From NCBI RefSeq assembly GCF_030247185.1, contig NC_080572.1, positions 297,214,314-297,278,313 on the forward strand: a stretch of DNA of 64,000 nt. Reading direction: 5' to 3'. Numbering within the stretch: position 1 is the first letter of the stretch; the number at the start of each line of letters is the position of its first letter. Position numbers and translations under genes: made by a program. Shown here piece by piece: positions 1 through 10,090 of the stretch. This DNA is from Malaya genurostris (taxonomy: Eukaryota > Arthropoda > Insecta > Diptera > Culicidae). The notes under the pieces are model-generated. The model searched no databases. It was not told where the DNA came from and worked only from the letters and a program-made list of their open reading frames with translations.

Positions 1-715
1 AAATGTCTTTAAAAAGCTTGAAACAATAAGATCTGGTGTAATCTCGAAAAATATATTTTGTCAGTGAGTTGATTTAAAAAAAAATCAGGGCAACACCAGA
101 TTTTGAAGTTTGATGCATTTCTAAGACAAAACAAGAATACCGGATAACTTTGAAAATTTGCGTGAAAGCAACCGCGAAGCTTCGGAACCTCAGAAATCCG
201 CGACAAAAAACGCGTAATTTCGAAAGTCTGAGTGAAAATAAACCTATGCGTAAAAAACCGCGCAACTTTGGAAATCCGAAAAAAAAGAATCGCGTATTAT
301 CGAAAATCCGCGTTAAAAAAAACCGTGTATAAAACTGCCTAAAAAGCGCGCAAAAAACGCATAATGTAGGAATTTCGCGTGAAATAAACGCGTAACTTCG
401 AAAACCAACGCAAAGTTTTTTTGCGTAACTTCGGAAATCTGCGTAAAAAAGAACCGCGTACCTACGAAAATCCGTGTTAAAAAAAACCGCGTTACTTCGG
501 AAATCCGAGTAACATCGAAAATCCGCATAAAAACCGAATAATTTCAGAAATCCGCGTAAAAGAACCGCGTTCCCTTGAAAATCCGCGTGAATACCGTGTA
601 ATGTCGGAAATCCGCGTAAAAAAGAACCGAATAACTTCGAAAAAAAGCCGCGAAAAAAAAAACGCATAAACAAAACCGCGTACAAAAAGACTTCAGCTTC
701 TTAGTAAAATACGAA
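1..715. repeat. CGCGTAA-type minisatellite element
   Basis: A degenerate tandem array with a unit of about 30 bp built around CCGCGTAACTTCGGAAATCC, with A-rich spacers. It fills about 130-690. The left shoulder contains ACACCAGATTTTGAAGTTTG followed by TGCATTTCTAAGACAAAAC. The same shoulder plus unit recurs at 12472-12915 and, reversed, at 47692-48195, so this is a dispersed element carrying an internal minisatellite. Long open frames across it are a by-product of the repeat, which lacks stops in some frames. Its class is unknown. Confidence 0.75.
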
Positions 716-720
716 ATTCC

Positions 721-1867
721 TTCCGATATTCGTTAAACTTCGGACAACCGACTGTCGGGATCAATGCCCACATCTAATCATCGTCTAATCAGTCGCTATC
801 AATTCATACATTTAATTCATTGTGTTCTTTTTTTTTATAGACAGCCGTAATACTAGTTAGGTATCACTCGATCATCATCAATTGAACAATAGTGCCTTAC
901 ACCATACGAAGTAATGTTCGATATCTACTTCCTTGCCAAAATAATAAAATATCAAATGGATCGAAGTCTAAACTATATTTACATACGGCCCAGTTTAGCA
1001 CGGCCGTAAGGAATATCGGCACGGCTATAAACTTCACGCGCGCGTCTTGCACTTGGCGTTTAACCCGAAGAAAAATAGATCCATTGATCAAACGTTCCCC
1101 GAATAATCGACGGAGTTTAGTTTGGCCCTATTTGTAGTAAGGAGAAATATAATAGGGCATTGTAAATACGAAAAAGGAAAAAAATATAAGCATCCTGTTC
1201 CCCCTATTCGCATTGCTGTAAACAAAACATGGTGACCTTGAGATGACACATCACTACTTAACAAAATAAAATAACTCGCGGATAGGTTTGCTGCAAACCA
1301 ATTTTAGATTTTCAGCTAGTATCCCTTGATTGATTTGAAAATTTTCACACTTTCCATATGAACTTTCTATTAAATCTTCTCCATATTTTGCTGTCTTTGC
1401 ACAACGACCACCATCAATTTTCGTTATGTTTGAATATGATAACACCGACAATGATAGGCAGATGGCGCTCCGATCGGTTAACATCGTGTACTGTTGAGTG
1501 GTATATTCTCAGTTAAAAATAACACTGTTAACACTTTTCACTAATCAACACGGACTTTCCACAGTTTCAGTTTCACTCAAAATAACTGATAACCGATTGA
1601 AAAATACATTTCGATCAACTTCAGTCATTGGTTTGGAACATATTTTAAATATTGATTCAATAAAAGCACGAGTTTAAACTTCAACCATATAAATAGTTGT
1701 TTCCAGCTAGGCAAATTCCTCTACGTGTATGAAATATAGTACAGAAATACCAATTTCTTATGGATGTAACATTATCCATATAAAAAATAGCGTTTCTTGT
1801 AAATCGGTTTAAATTTTTCAAATATATGTATTTTTTGTGTAGAGCTCAGTTCAGATTTTTTTCATTA
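721..1867. other. No gene or repeat recognised
   Basis: AT-rich sequence without a recognisable coding region, RNA gene or repeat. Short open frames near 892-1137 and 1254-1484 show no family motif. Confidence 0.5.
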
Positions 1868-2836
1868 AGGAGTGTATCGAAAATAAGCTATCCACATACA
1901 TTTGTGTTGTACGCATGTATTTGTGATGGTTTTTATGCACAGATCACAGCATGTTGTGCGTTTGGCTGTCATCTTTCGTTTGTTTACTTGTTTGTGCGGT
2001 TGAAATTCTGCGCCCTCGAAATGTCGCGTATTGAAAAGGAAGTGAAAATTATGGTTCTGGACACATGGCTAAGTGAGAAGGGTATCACCATACGAAAATT
2101 GGCAAAGCGGTTTGGAATTCATCATGCCAGTGTTAAAACTATCATTAATAAGTTTGGGGAACACTATTCTTTGGATGAGCTACCAGGAAGAGGCACGTAC
2201 GTGATTTGGCCAAAAAAGCAGGAACGAGTGTCAGAAAATCTCGCAACAAAGTGTAGAACAGAAGAAGCGAGCAGCAACAAGGGCCCGGAAATTGTATTCG
2301 CGTCTTTTGCAATGTCCGGATGCATGCGTTTTGATGGACGATGAGACTTATGTAAAGGAGGACTCAAAAACCCTTCCAGGTCCACAATACTTTATTGTCG
2401 TCGTTGGGGAGGATGTGAGCGATGGGGAAAGGTCGATTCAAGTGGAGAAATTCGGTCGAAAGGTGCTGGTATGGCGAGCAATATGTTCCTGTGGTTTTAA
2501 GTCAACCATTTTATACGCTACCGGAACTATAAATGCAGAAATCTATCGATCTGAGTGTCTCCAGAAGAAATTGCTGCCTTTATATAAGAAGCATAGTACA
2601 CCTCCACTGTACAAGCGTCCAAAAATGCGATGCAACACTTGTTCGGAACTTGATAAAGAGCCTTCGATCAATAGTTCGAAAATTCGTGAAGGAATCACTT
2701 AAATTCCATCTTGTTTTCATTATACTTAAGTATATCCTCATACAATAAAGGATCAATTTTTAGTTTGAATATAATATCGTTTTTTATGAGAATTTTAAAG
2801 AAAAGTTTCTGGATAGCTTGTTTTCGATACACTCCT
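1868..2836 (+). mobile_element. DD37E-type Tc1/mariner element, internally deleted
   Basis: A 969-bp element with terminal inverted repeats of about 27 bp and one mismatch. The left end begins AGGAGTGTATCGAAAATAAG; the right end, read in reverse, begins AGGAGTGTATCGAAAACAAG. It is flanked by TA at 1866-1867 and 2837-2838, the target duplication of the IS630-Tc1-mariner group. The ends resemble those of the element at 22438-23611 in the first 13 bases, and the left end is nearly identical to the solo end at 34597. The transposase inside has internal deletions. Confidence 0.9.
2021..2702 (+). pseudogene. Broken DD37E transposase
   Basis: The start is the ATG opening MSRIEKEVKIMVLDTWLSEK. A helix-turn-helix follows (about residues 18-45: GITIRKLAKRFGIHHASVKT), which would bind the element's inverted repeats. 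The frame then shifts near position 2290. The second frame carries the first catalytic acidic residue in MDDETYVKED and the conserved block VEKFGRKVLVWRAICSCG. The second HTH is largely deleted. After the PLYKKHSTPPL block the segment with the second D and the final E is missing, so the enzyme cannot be active. Relatives at 22533-23513 and 39252-40266 show what is lost. The family is clear; the number of separate deletions is inferred. Confidence 0.85.
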
Positions 2837-2838
2837 TA

Positions 2839-3535
2839 TAAACATTTAATATATTCATTACATTTTGGCTGAGTTCCTTCTATGTGATCCTTCAAAGTGA
2901 GTTTTTTTGTCATACGTTGAACCTAAGTATTTTGCTTGATCAGACCATGTCAATTCTAGTTGTATTGTAAAACTGTTTTCTGTGATCCCGACGAACGACA
3001 ACAATATGTTAAATCCGGGTATAAATAAACGATATTGATAATAATGTTTTCTGTGATCGTGTGTTATTTTGATACACGTTCTATTTTCTAAAAGAGTGTG
3101 AACTCAAATAACATGGCTAACGCTTACGATACCATATCAGCGACCGGGAGCGATTATGGCCAATTAATAACACCCCGGATATTGCTGCGATAACTACACA
3201 GAAAACTGACGACAACTGTTAAACTATTCCGCGTGCCGTCATCGTAATGTGAAAAGCAAACACAAAATAAAAATGGTTGAATGGCCTGCTTTGTTGCAAG
3301 GCGTGGCGCTAGTGTTGACAATTCGATTTCCTTTCTCGCAGTATCTTCGTGCCGTCATCCGTGTAGCTATCGCATTGTTGCCAATTGAAAGTGCGATCAT
3401 AAATTAATCATTCACGGCATTTAACAATAGCGTCCCCCTTTATTGAGTCGTCAATTGATCAATGGACACTTGGAGCTATTGTTTTATTGTTTACCGACGG
3501 TTTTGATAAACATAGCCAAATTCATTTGGATACAC
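2839..3535. other. No gene recognised
   Basis: No coding region or repeat identified. The sequence is moderately less AT-rich from about 3120. Confidence 0.4.
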
Positions 3536-3640
3536 TATAAATAGTGAACCGAAACGCGAGAGTCGACGGCAGACTGCGGCGTTCAATACTGTTGGCTCTC
3601 GGTCAAAAAACGGAGGACTTATTCAGTTTCGCTTAAGGTG
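3536..3640 (+). promoter_or_regulatory. Candidate TATA-type core promoter with short leader
   Basis: TATAAATAG lies at 3536-3544 and is followed by a GC-richer stretch, with GGCAGACTG at about the distance expected for a start site. A TTCAGTTTCGC initiator-like motif lies further down near 3620. A weak GT splice donor (AAG|GTGATG) follows at about 3640. No open frame is attached. It could equally be a retroelement LTR remnant or chance. Confidence 0.25.
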
Positions 3641-3650
3641 ATGAATCATT

Positions 3651-4630
3651 AATTGTATTTTCTTTTTCTTTTTCGGTTCTTTGAACCAGCTCATTACTCA
3701 GCCAGTACACGTTTATAATGACGTCACGGTTACTTTTCTCGGAACAAATTTCAGTCAGATGAATTCACAATCGCTGGTGAAAATCAACTACTACTCATCG
3801 ACGAATTGTTTGACTTGATGCAATAAATCAGTAGTTCACAGCCACTGATGAGGTTTGCGACGCCAGCTGAAATTTAGATCTGACCTGACGTCGGCCAACG
3901 ACGAACATCGAAATAAAAACAAAAATATTATAAAATAAACCACATAATGCGCACAAATTGCATCACTTGGCTCGCGACTCTGCTCGGTTCGTGTGTTCGG
4001 AATCGGTTGAAGTGGGGACCTCAAACCTGCCCACACGCGGCCAGCTGATGGCGTTAATCTATAGAACTGCCATTGAGCTGTGAGTCTGTGGGTGAAGGTA
4101 GCAGGAAGTCGTAACATTATTTGCGTGACTTTTTTTTTTGATTCTCACAAAACGTGTCTCTACGGGGTCGTGAAAAGGGGCAGGAAGACAGACGACACTT
4201 CGCATCCAGGTCTGACAGAATGTAGTCTATTTTTAAAGCTTGCGGTGATCTCGGCCTTTCGACGGAAGCTGCTGCTGCTGCTACTGACGTTTGAACCGAC
4301 GCAATCTCGGATGGATTCGTGCTCCAGCTGGCAGTGCCCTAGTGTGGAAACTATGCTCTGTGTGACAGCTTGGTTTGTTGGTTCATATGAAACAGTAGCA
4401 GTCGTAGTCCGCAGGCATCGAATGAATGACGTGAGTGTTTACTTTTGGCCAAGTCTGAAACAATATTTATGTTGAGGTAGTTTGAGCAAGACCTGTGCGC
4501 TATCGCCATCGTCAAGAGTTTCAACAAGCGGCCGATTTGAGACGATTCTCTGTTTCCGATTCTCAGTTGAAGACCGTTTAGGATTAACTGCACATTCAAA
4601 TTCAACTTACCTAGTCGGTATTTTTTACAT
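3651..4630. other. No gene recognised
   Basis: Short open frames exist at 4080-4475 and on the opposite strand, but none shows a recognisable motif, and repeats were not detected. Confidence 0.4.
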
Positions 4631-4632
4631 CA

Positions 4633-4975
4633 GAATTATACTATGTTCACACCTGCAGAAAATAACATGTTTTAACGATAGTAATATGAAGTCAAAACCG
4701 CACTGTTCACACTAGGTTTATGTTATACGCATGACATATTACTTGTTATTGTGTTTGTTTAGAAACAAACTTCAATAATGCCTGAATGACCAAAAAAGTC
4801 ATCTCTTAATACAAAAAAAAAAACAAAAATGGTTGTGCCAGTTTCCAGTTTTGTTTTATTATGATTACATGGCTACTTTGATGGAAAACTGCTGTTATGG
4901 AACAGCTTGTCAATTGACATAGTCGAAAAGTGACGGAAAATGCTAGCAGGGTTGTGCTGTACTGACAATTATATC
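4633..4975 (+). repeat. Short dispersed repeat M1, left part of a split copy
   Basis: It carries the M1 landmarks: CTATGTTCACACCTGCAG near the start, and TGTCAATTGACATAGTCG and GAAAATGCTAGCAGGGTTGT near the end. The repeat stops at ATTATATC (4968-4975) and resumes at 7315-7322 with the same eight bases, so it is split by the element at 4976-7314. Other copies lie at 7820-8205 (same strand) and 31125-31420 and 31640-31765 (opposite strand). The mirror motifs GTTTTAACTCG/CGAGTTAAAAC near the ends suggest a MITE. Confidence 0.75.
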
Positions 4976-5275
4976 GACGACACGACCAGGCACTCCGAAG
5001 GAAGATAGGAATTAAAAGTGTTCGTGAGTGATTTACCACCAGTTATCATAAATATAGCGACCCCTTGATAATGATAAAAATAATCTTCTTGCGCAACACT
5101 GTTTAAGTTGCTACGAACTAGTTTCCACGGAGACCCATAATAAATAAACAAACCATTTGAGAAAACGTTGAAACACTTTTATTAATTTAAATTTTGTGCC
5201 ATCAGAACGAAATTAAAAAACTTAAAATTATTGTGAAGAAATCGAGATTGTGAAAGCTGTACGAACCATCGGCAG

Positions 5276-5325
5276 TGAAATGGTCCCCCTAGGGGAAGTT
5301 ATATTCCCCTAGGGGGACCATTTCA
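5276..5325. repeat. Perfect 22-bp inverted repeat (hairpin)
   Basis: The arms at 5276-5297 and 5304-5325 are exact reverse complements separated by the 6-base loop GTTATA. Each arm also contains the palindrome CCCCTAGGGG. The GC-rich core stands out in AT-rich surroundings. It lies inside the 2.34 kb element about 300 bp from its left end. It could be a cruciform, a transposase-binding site or a hairpin RNA; no function is shown. Confidence 0.9.
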
Positions 5326-5399
5326 TTGGTTATATTCCGGCTCTCGTTTAACATTTACTTCTAAAATATAAACAGATGCCCATGAAATGGAATTATTAA

Positions 5400-6875
5400 A
5401 TATGACGAAGTTAGACGCTTTCACAACACGCTAGGCACGAGGAATAAAATTTGGCTTACTGAATTCATTTATTCCGAATTGCAGAATTATCCTGCACCAA
5501 AGCCAGGTTCAACAGTTTATCATGTATTGGAACAAATTTAAAAAAAATGTAAGATACTATCAAGCTAATGTTACACCGTTTTTTATGGATTTACGGTGAC
5601 CGGAACTGGAAGCACAATGTCAAATCTGACACTAGGTGTATTTTTGCCACAGACAGGAATATCCATTCGACTTTCCGAAACACATGATGGTTGCTTGATA
5701 TACTGACAACAAATTCGGAATTTCATGTCCAGTATGCACGAAACGAAGATAAAACTTTGTTGAATTGTATCCGACATTCTTGACACTCGATTACTTTCAG
5801 GTTCCAGACGTCTTTCGGGAGATTGTAGTTACTGTATATTCTCTGCTTGAGAATCGATTATCAAATTATTTGAAGGAAACTTGTTTTACGATCAGATTCC
5901 ATATCCTAAGAAAGTTGATCCCCGAGCTTTACAAATGTCTTTCATGTTCATCAAATTTTACCATCCGTTTTGCGAAGAACTTAAAATCACTGAGAGTAGA
6001 TGTAGAGGAGTTTCTCGACTGTCCAAAATATGACGGCGTATTGTTTTACAACATGTACACTGATTAGCAACGAGAGTTGAATAATTTGAAACAAATTCAG
6101 AAGTAACGAATATACAATGAATCGGGGAACAATTGAAATATTTTTAGTTTAGGAAGTCATTAGAAAAGAATAAATATAAATTTTGTTTATAAATATATTC
6201 GTACCTGCATATGAAGTGCGATTTTGGCATGGATCAAAAAATAAAGTTCGAATATTCAAGTATCTTTGATTTGCTGCAAATGAGTTTCTTGCATTTCGTA
6301 CAATTGAGCAATTTGACGTCTTTGTTACTCACACCGATGCAGAGTGCGCGGATCTATTCATATACGAAATTAGAATGTGTGCGAGCCGAAGTCAAAGTTT
6401 GTTGTGGGTTCAATTTTACACTGAGGTAAAACATTTTTGATTCATAATCATACACTGCGAAAAATGCATATTGAATTTCGTAAGCTATGAACTAATGAAC
6501 CAAGTAGAAGACAGTTCCATTACGTGATATAGAGTTTCATGAACGATTTTTTGTCTTTCTCAACTGTTCTCTTGGCATTGCAGTGTTTTTTATTGCATAT
6601 ATGTCTTCAATAATTGACACGATGCGGCTCGACAAAATTCACTGGGTTATTTCGACATACTCACACTAGCATTAACTTTTCAACTGCTGAGAATAGCCAC
6701 ACCAACACATTCGCACGTGGATTGGACTATAGCACTGATATACCAGATCGACTCAGCTATATCATTCATATTCCGTTTCTAAATTTTGATGATAAAAAGT
6801 TTCTCACTGACGAATTTAATGATTGCAAAGTTTGTTACCATTTTGTAACTCGTAACTGTAAGATCTATGTCTGAT
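5400..6875 (+). pseudogene. Unidentified coding-like segments, broken
   Basis: Several + strand stretches read like protein but are separated by stops or frame changes. One begins RRFHNTLGTRNKIWLTEF (about 5413-5515). Another is FTVTGTGSTMSNLTLGVF (5590-5705). A third is KKVDPRALQMSFMFIKFY (5880-6030). A fourth is FAANEFLAFRTIEQFDVF (6230-6430). The last is DIPDRLSYIIHIPFLNFD (6614-6872). All lie within the 2.34 kb insertion, so together they may be a decayed transposase or a captured gene. I do not recognise the family, and chance open frames cannot be excluded. A multi-exon gene is less likely, because stops fall inside the segments without clear splice sites. Confidence 0.25.
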
Positions 6876-7314
6876 TACGTTAAACTATTTAAATAGCATC
6901 GGTGGATATGGAAACGTTGCGTCATACCAACAACGCAGTACCCAATACAAAAGTTCTCGGTCGCATACGGCAACCTGATTACGCTGGTATTTCAAGAAAT
7001 TTTTCGTATGCTCGAGCCCTAGCTAAGCTAATCAATCTACTAATCTAACGCGTAATGATGATCCAGAATTTGCAACTTGCCGCGAAATAAGGATCTTCCT
7101 CTCGAGGCAGTTTGTTTTGTTTACTTTCTTCAAGTCTTCAACATGCAGTAACCAAGGTTTTGGTTAGTTTTGTTATTCAAAACTAATAATTGATCAACTT
7201 GTGTTGCTAGTTTTAATAGTTTTTCAGATAATTTCATTTTGACATTACCAGTTACTGAGGGGTAGTTAAATTTGCGATACAGTTTTGATAGGCGAGTGGC
7301 AGGTCGTGTCGTCG

Positions 7315-7450
7315 ATTATATCATGTTAATTATACTATGTTCATACTATGTTCACACCTGCAGAAAATAACACGTTTTAACGGTAGTAATATAAAGTTAA
7401 AACCTAACTGTTCACACTTGTATTATGTTATACGCATGACATATTGCTTG
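7315..7450 (+). repeat. M1 repeat, right part of the split copy
   Basis: It resumes with ATTATATCATGTTA after the 2.34 kb insertion and repeats the CTATGTTCACACCTGCAG and ATGTTATACGCATGACATAT landmarks seen at 4640-4740. An M1-like sequence therefore occurs twice, about 2.7 kb apart, in the same orientation. Confidence 0.65.
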
Positions 7451-7819
7451 TTTATAAACAACACTTGTTACGAAGATAAATTACTGTGGAACTTTACTGG
7501 ATTCAGGAATTCTCATAGAATAGTTTGTAGTTCTTCGGAATAGGAAAATCTACAGTGAAAAAATTGAAGATTGCATTCCCAATTTCAAGAAGCATGACAC
7601 ATTTCACAATGTGTCGAAAAATTGGTAAAAATATTATGTCAATCGCATCAATTTTTCCACTTCTTCACTCAGAAAGTTTTCTTCTACGTATTAAAAAGTC
7701 GTTTTTGGCCGTTTGTTGGTTTTAAATGTTTATATCACGTTAGCTGTCAACGTTTCGAAGAGTATTTGCTTCGAAACTTTGGCCATTTACGCGAAATAAA
7801 TATTTTCAGCAATAAATGA

Positions 7820-8205
7820 CCAAAAAAGTCATGTCTTTAAACATAAAAAACAAGCATGGTTGTACAAGTTTCTTGTTTTGTTTTGTCATGGCTACTCTGA
7901 TGAAAAACTGTTTCGATAAAAGCTTGTCAATTGACATAGTCGAAAAATAACGGAAAATGCTAGCAGGGTTGTGCTTGACTGATCATTATATCATGTTATT
8001 TTGGGAAAACATGTTTTAATGTGACGTTTCTGAATATGGAATAACACGGAAGAAAAACATGTTATTTCGCTTAAAACATGAAATCAGAGTTAAAACTCGT
8101 TTTAACTCGTAGTGTGAACGTGGTATCACACTGGCCGAAAATAACATGTTTTAACGATAGTAATATAAAGTTAAAGCCGCACTGTTCACACTAAGAAAAA
8201 TGGTT
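7820..8205 (+). repeat. M1 repeat, long copy
   Basis: It contains TGTCAATTGACATAGTCG, GAAAATGCTAGCAGGGTTGT and ATTATATCATGTTATTTTGG, then GTTTTAACTCGTAGTGTGAA. This shows how an uninterrupted M1 continues past the point where the 2.34 kb element inserted. It ends near the GTTCACACTA motif. Confidence 0.7.
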
Positions 8206-8215
8206 GTACCTATCT

Positions 8216-9817
8216 GCGTTGCCAGGTCATTTTTCCAAAAATATGTAGTCGGCGCAAAAATCTATCTGTATCATATCGGTATCAATATCTCTTCTACATA
8301 AGTAGTAGAAAAGGTGAGCGAAAAAAAAGGTCCCATGACAAAAAAATACTTTTAACTGGTCATCCTTTCGTGGCGTCCTACCTTACTTTAGTGAATAGGC
8401 CAATATGGCAGCGTTTAATTAAGTACAGTAATAATTATCGAAGGTTAAGCAAACATTGTTGAATATCTTGTTAACTGACCGACCGACTGATGGCACTCTG
8501 ATACTATTTAAGGGTACAGGCCATAAAAAATCTAACATCAGCACCTACGTACAGGTCCAAGTGAACCGCGCAAGGTCGTTTGTTTCTGTTCCATGGTGAC
8601 GTTACAATACGGAACCGGTTCTTCGATGACAAGCAATGTGCCAGTGAATAAACCTTACAGTGGATAGATCGGATGTCAGCACATTTTGTCGACCAGGGAT
8701 CGTAACTGCTTACGATCCGGGGATCGACCCACTTCTCGTTGCGTAGGCAGTCCACTTGGCATGTACTTGGTCAATTAATCCGTCCAATTACTGACTGTGT
8801 CTGGTGGCCGACACTGTATTAATTTCGTTTACACCTGAATTTTCTCCGACAGTTAATATGAAACAAAACGACATAAAACGAAAATTCGCAACCGAGACGC
8901 AGTTATTCGTATGCGTTTGAGTAACGGATGATGTGCGATTTGGCAACTTTCTGGCATCAAAGAGATGCATAATTTTAATGGTCGGAGAGAGGATAATTGG
9001 CTAAGAGTGATGATTTCATGCACAAACAGTGACTACATGCCGTCAGTAATTGTGTAACCAACCATGACAACCGAGTTGTTATTAGACAGCAATTCAAGGA
9101 TTTTGACACAATGCAACAAAGTAGCACGTAGTATCGGCAAACTCTTCATTATCGACCATGACATCGGTGACAACCAAACGACCAGCAAAAATTTTCAAAA
9201 GGTCTAAAACGACAAACACCAGAAAAAAAACTCTGTGTTGTCGTGCTGAGCACGCTTATCGTCATTGGCGCAAATGGATAAAATAAGCGTCATAAAATAC
9301 ACTCCAACAGTCACAGATGTCCGGTTCTCGTTTTTTTTTTGTTATTTTCTGCTCTTCGATTCGAACCGAGCTTGCCCTCATATAACGTTTTATTTGTTCT
9401 TGCTCCTATGGTATTTGCATTCAAATCAAATACGTTGAAGAATGCGAGATGTCCGAACAGGTTTATCGTTTTTATTCCAAGTTCGGTTGAATTTGATATT
9501 CAAACAAAGCAGGTCATTAGCGCTGTGTGGTGCCATGGTTACGACCGTTTTGCAAATTCGTTATTCACGGCCTGCTGCTATGCGTCCCAGTTTTTTTTGG
9601 ATATCAAACATACCTGGAAATCGATAAGACCGATTTGAATTGCGCATCGATTGCTTTGTGGCTCAGATTTATCACAGGAATGCTTTTGCAATCTGAATTT
9701 GCTGAATAGCTGTAAATTGAAGTGCATGTTTATGGAAAGCACGGACATTTCACACAAAACTATCCTAAGAAACTAAAGCTAAACGAATTTAGTATACCAT
9801 ACGCCTAACTAAAGTTT
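8216..9817. other. No gene or repeat recognised
   Basis: Unique-looking sequence with mixed GC content. No open frame shows a family motif on either strand. Confidence 0.4.
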
Positions 9818-10090
9818 GTAATGGACGACGAGACGTCAGCGGGCACCAAACAAACCCCGCAAATTGAAGCGTTTCGTCAGCAAATCTCACCTGGATGTTC
9901 CGGAGAAATTCTGAAAAAAAGACCATCGATAAATTTAGCAAGAAGTACTCGGTGTAGCATGCGACCAGCACCGTCAACGACCAAAAGTATGAAGTTGGAA
10001 CGAGCCATTTGTGAGCCGGGGAAGGCAAATCCACCAAGCCCACAGAAACATTGCCCAATAAAAAAAAAATCTGGCCCATTATGAAGGGCA
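9818..10090 (+). pseudogene. Tc1/mariner transposase remnant
   Basis: The first frame gives VMDDETS, matching the first catalytic acidic motif (MDDETY) of DD37E/DD37D-type transposases. After a frame change another frame reads KKTIDKFSKKYSV, followed by a stop and HATS, which resembles the conserved block before the core tryptophan (KFAKK...VWQAI). No inverted repeats were found at the edges. The remnant is short and badly decayed, so assignment to the IS630-Tc1-mariner group is reasonable but the subfamily is uncertain. Confidence 0.45.

Larger units (their letters stand above)
4976..7314. mobile_element. 2.34 kb insertion element of unknown superfamily
   Basis: The sequence interrupts an M1 repeat. 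The ends are inverted: CGACGACACGACC is perfect over 13 bp (the leading C on the left overlaps the target site), and similarity continues through a CACTC block on both sides. ATTATATC is present on each side (4968-4975 and 7315-7322), an 8-bp target-site duplication (7 bp if the C belongs to the element). This is a typical cut-and-paste signature with hAT- or P-like duplication length, but no hAT or P transposase motif was recognised inside. It holds a perfect hairpin at 5276-5325 and coding-like but broken segments at 5400-6875. Confidence 0.75.

Noticed and set aside
74..685. 203-codon open frame on the minus strand
   Set aside because: It runs through the CGCGTAA minisatellite; the protein is a degenerate echo of the DNA repeat (RGF, SYA, RFF) without a domain.
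9821..10084. 87-codon + strand frame as a gene
   Set aside because: The MDDET start and the neighbouring frame match transposase blocks, so it is a decayed transposon rather than a new gene.
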